Part shown: in pieces, positions 4,505-5,310 of the stretch
How the letters are laid out: the number at the start of each line of letters is the position of its first letter
Position numbering within the stretch: the stretch's first letter is position 1
NCBI GenBank assembly: GCA_016286595.1
Contig: JAEETR010000220.1
Location: 1-5,310 of the forward strand
Reading direction: 5' to 3'
Source: Oscillospiraceae bacterium
GTDB lineage: Bacteria; Bacillota; Clostridia; Oscillospirales; Oscillospiraceae
Length of the DNA: 5,310 nucleotides
The notes under the pieces: model-generated
The model's input: the letters and a program-made list of their open reading frames with translations, nothing else
The model's database searches: none
What the model was told of the DNA's origin: nothing
Made by a program: the position numbers and the translations under genes

Positions 4505-5310
4505 TTAAAAGACTATCCTTTCGGCGATGTAGCTCTCCAGCTCGTCGATCTTTATGCGCACCTGCTCCATGGTGTCGCGGTCGCGCACGGTGAGGGGGCC
4601 GTCGTTGTCGGTGTCGAAATCGTAGGTGACGCAGAAGGGCGGGCCCACCTCGTCCTCACGGTGATAGCGCTTGCCGATGGAGCCGGCGTCGTCGTAATCG
4701 CACATGAACTTCTTCTGCAGGGAATGGTAAAGCTCCGTGGCGGGACCGGCCAGCTTCTTGGACAGAGGCAGCACGGCGCACTTGAAGGGGGCCAGGGCCG
4801 GGTGCAGACGCAGCACGGTGCGCACGTCGTTCTTCTCGGCGTCCACCACCTCTTCGTCGTAAGCGTCGCACAGGAAGGCCAGGGTCACACGCTCCACGCC
4901 CAGGGAGGGCTCCACCACGTAGGGGATGTAATGCTCGTTCTTGTCCTGGTCGAAATAGGTCATATCCTGACCGGAGATGGTCTGGTGCTGGGTCAGGTCG
5001 TAATTGGTCCTGTCGGCCACGCCCCACAGCTCGCCCCAGCCGAAGGGGAAGAGGTACTCGAAGTCGGTGGTGGCCTTGGAGTAGAATGAGAGCTCCTCGG
5101 GCTCGTGGTCACGCAGGCGCAGACACTCGTCCTTCATGCCCAGGCCCATAAGCCACTCGTGGCAGAAGCCCCGCCAGTAGGCGAACCACTCCAGGTCGGT
5201 GTCGGGCCCGCAGAAGAAATCCAGCTCCAGCTGCTCGAGCTCGCGGACCCGGAAGATGAAGTTCTTGGGGGTTATCTCGTTGCGGAAGCTCTTGCCTATC
5301 TGGCAGATGC
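4505..5310 (-). CDS. glyS: Glycyl-tRNA synthetase, homodimeric type, C-terminal 267 residues (5' end outside window)
   Basis: This class II synthetase charges tRNA-Gly with glycine in the cytosol. The frame is open to the right edge. The visible part begins with QIGKSFRNEITPKNFIFR and the ELEQLELDFF segment (class II motif 2 region), then WFAYWR. Next come the glycine-pocket region DFEYLFPFGWGELWGVADRT, motif 3 in YVVEPSLGVERVTLAFL with its conserved Arg, and the anticodon-binding domain (about the last 115 residues), including SIGKRYHREDEVGPPFCVTYDFD and LTVRDRDTMEQVRI. This is the single-chain alpha-2 enzyme, not the alpha2-beta2 GlyQ/GlyS form; databases use glyS or glyQS for it. An ATG at 5147-5149 is internal, because homology continues upstream of it. 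It ends in TAA with the next gene starting at the following base. Confidence 0.96.
   Translation of the reverse strand, partial: ICQIGKSFRNEITPKNFIFRVRELEQLELDFFCGPDTDLEWFAYWRGFCHEWLMGLGMKDECLRLRDHEPEELSFYSKATTDFEYLFPFGWGELWGVADRTNYDLTQHQTISGQDMTYFDQDKNEHYIPYVVEPSLGVERVTLAFLCDAYDEEVVDAEKNDVRTVLRLHPALAPFKCAVLPLSKKLAGPATELYHSLQKKFMCDYDDAGSIGKRYHREDEVGPPFCVTYDFDTDNDGPLTVRDRDTMEQVRIKIDELESYIAERIVF
4516..4521 (-). promoter_or_regulatory. Shine-Dalgarno deciding the TTG start of the LtaS-like gene
   Basis: AAAGGA on the minus strand, inside the last codons of glyS and ending 11 nt before the TTG at 4502-4504. The spacing is somewhat long but no ATG is available, and stop-start contact (TAATTG) suggests coupled translation. 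Confidence 0.5.

Noticed and set aside
5147..5149. ATG as the start of a 214-codon glyS product
   Set aside because: The frame is open upstream to the window edge and encodes the conserved motif 2 region of glycyl-tRNA synthetase, so this ATG is internal.

Overview
The window looks like chromosome of a GC-rich, low-copy-repeat Clostridia member, most likely of the Oscillospiraceae/Ruminococcaceae type. This is inferred from three things: a clostridial-style homodimeric glycyl-tRNA synthetase, pyruvate phosphate dikinase starting from TTG behind a strong AGGAGG, and an LTA-synthase-family membrane enzyme. Every protein gene I support lies on the minus strand, so the biological reading direction is from high to low coordinates.

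Layout in the direction of transcription: (1) 5310-4505, the C-terminal 267 codons of glycyl-tRNA synthetase (5' end outside the window). (2) 4504-2624, a 626-codon polytopic phosphoglycerol-transferase/sulfatase-fold enzyme of the LtaS family; its TTG start follows the glyS stop with no gap. (3) 2624-2277, a 115-codon single-pass membrane protein of unknown function whose start shares one base with the previous stop (TGATG). These three look like one translationally coupled unit. It ends in a 9-bp hairpin with a short T run (2263-2289), which sits directly in front of the ribosome binding site of (4) 2247-889, mnmE, the GTPase of tRNA wobble-uridine modification. (5) About 480-830 is an AT-rich island in otherwise GC-rich DNA. 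It carries a 68-codon single-pass membrane protein (753-547) with its own perfect extended -10 promoter and Shine-Dalgarno sequence. (6) About 320-490 is a dense run of adjacent hairpins closed by a terminal stem and followed by a T tract; I read it as a possible plus-strand structured RNA of about 165 nt. (7) About 233-297 holds a good sigma-A-type promoter for ppdK, overlaid by an unusually ordered set of inverted repeats. (8) 180-1 is the first 60 codons of ppdK, running off the left edge.

The core genes serve translation (glyS, mnmE), envelope polymer synthesis (LtaS-like) and central carbon metabolism (ppdK). The parts least explained by known families are the intergenic stretch 230-490 (operator array plus candidate RNA), the small AT-rich orphan gene, and the small membrane protein coupled to the LtaS-like enzyme. 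I see no CRISPR array, insertion sequence, tRNA or rRNA.
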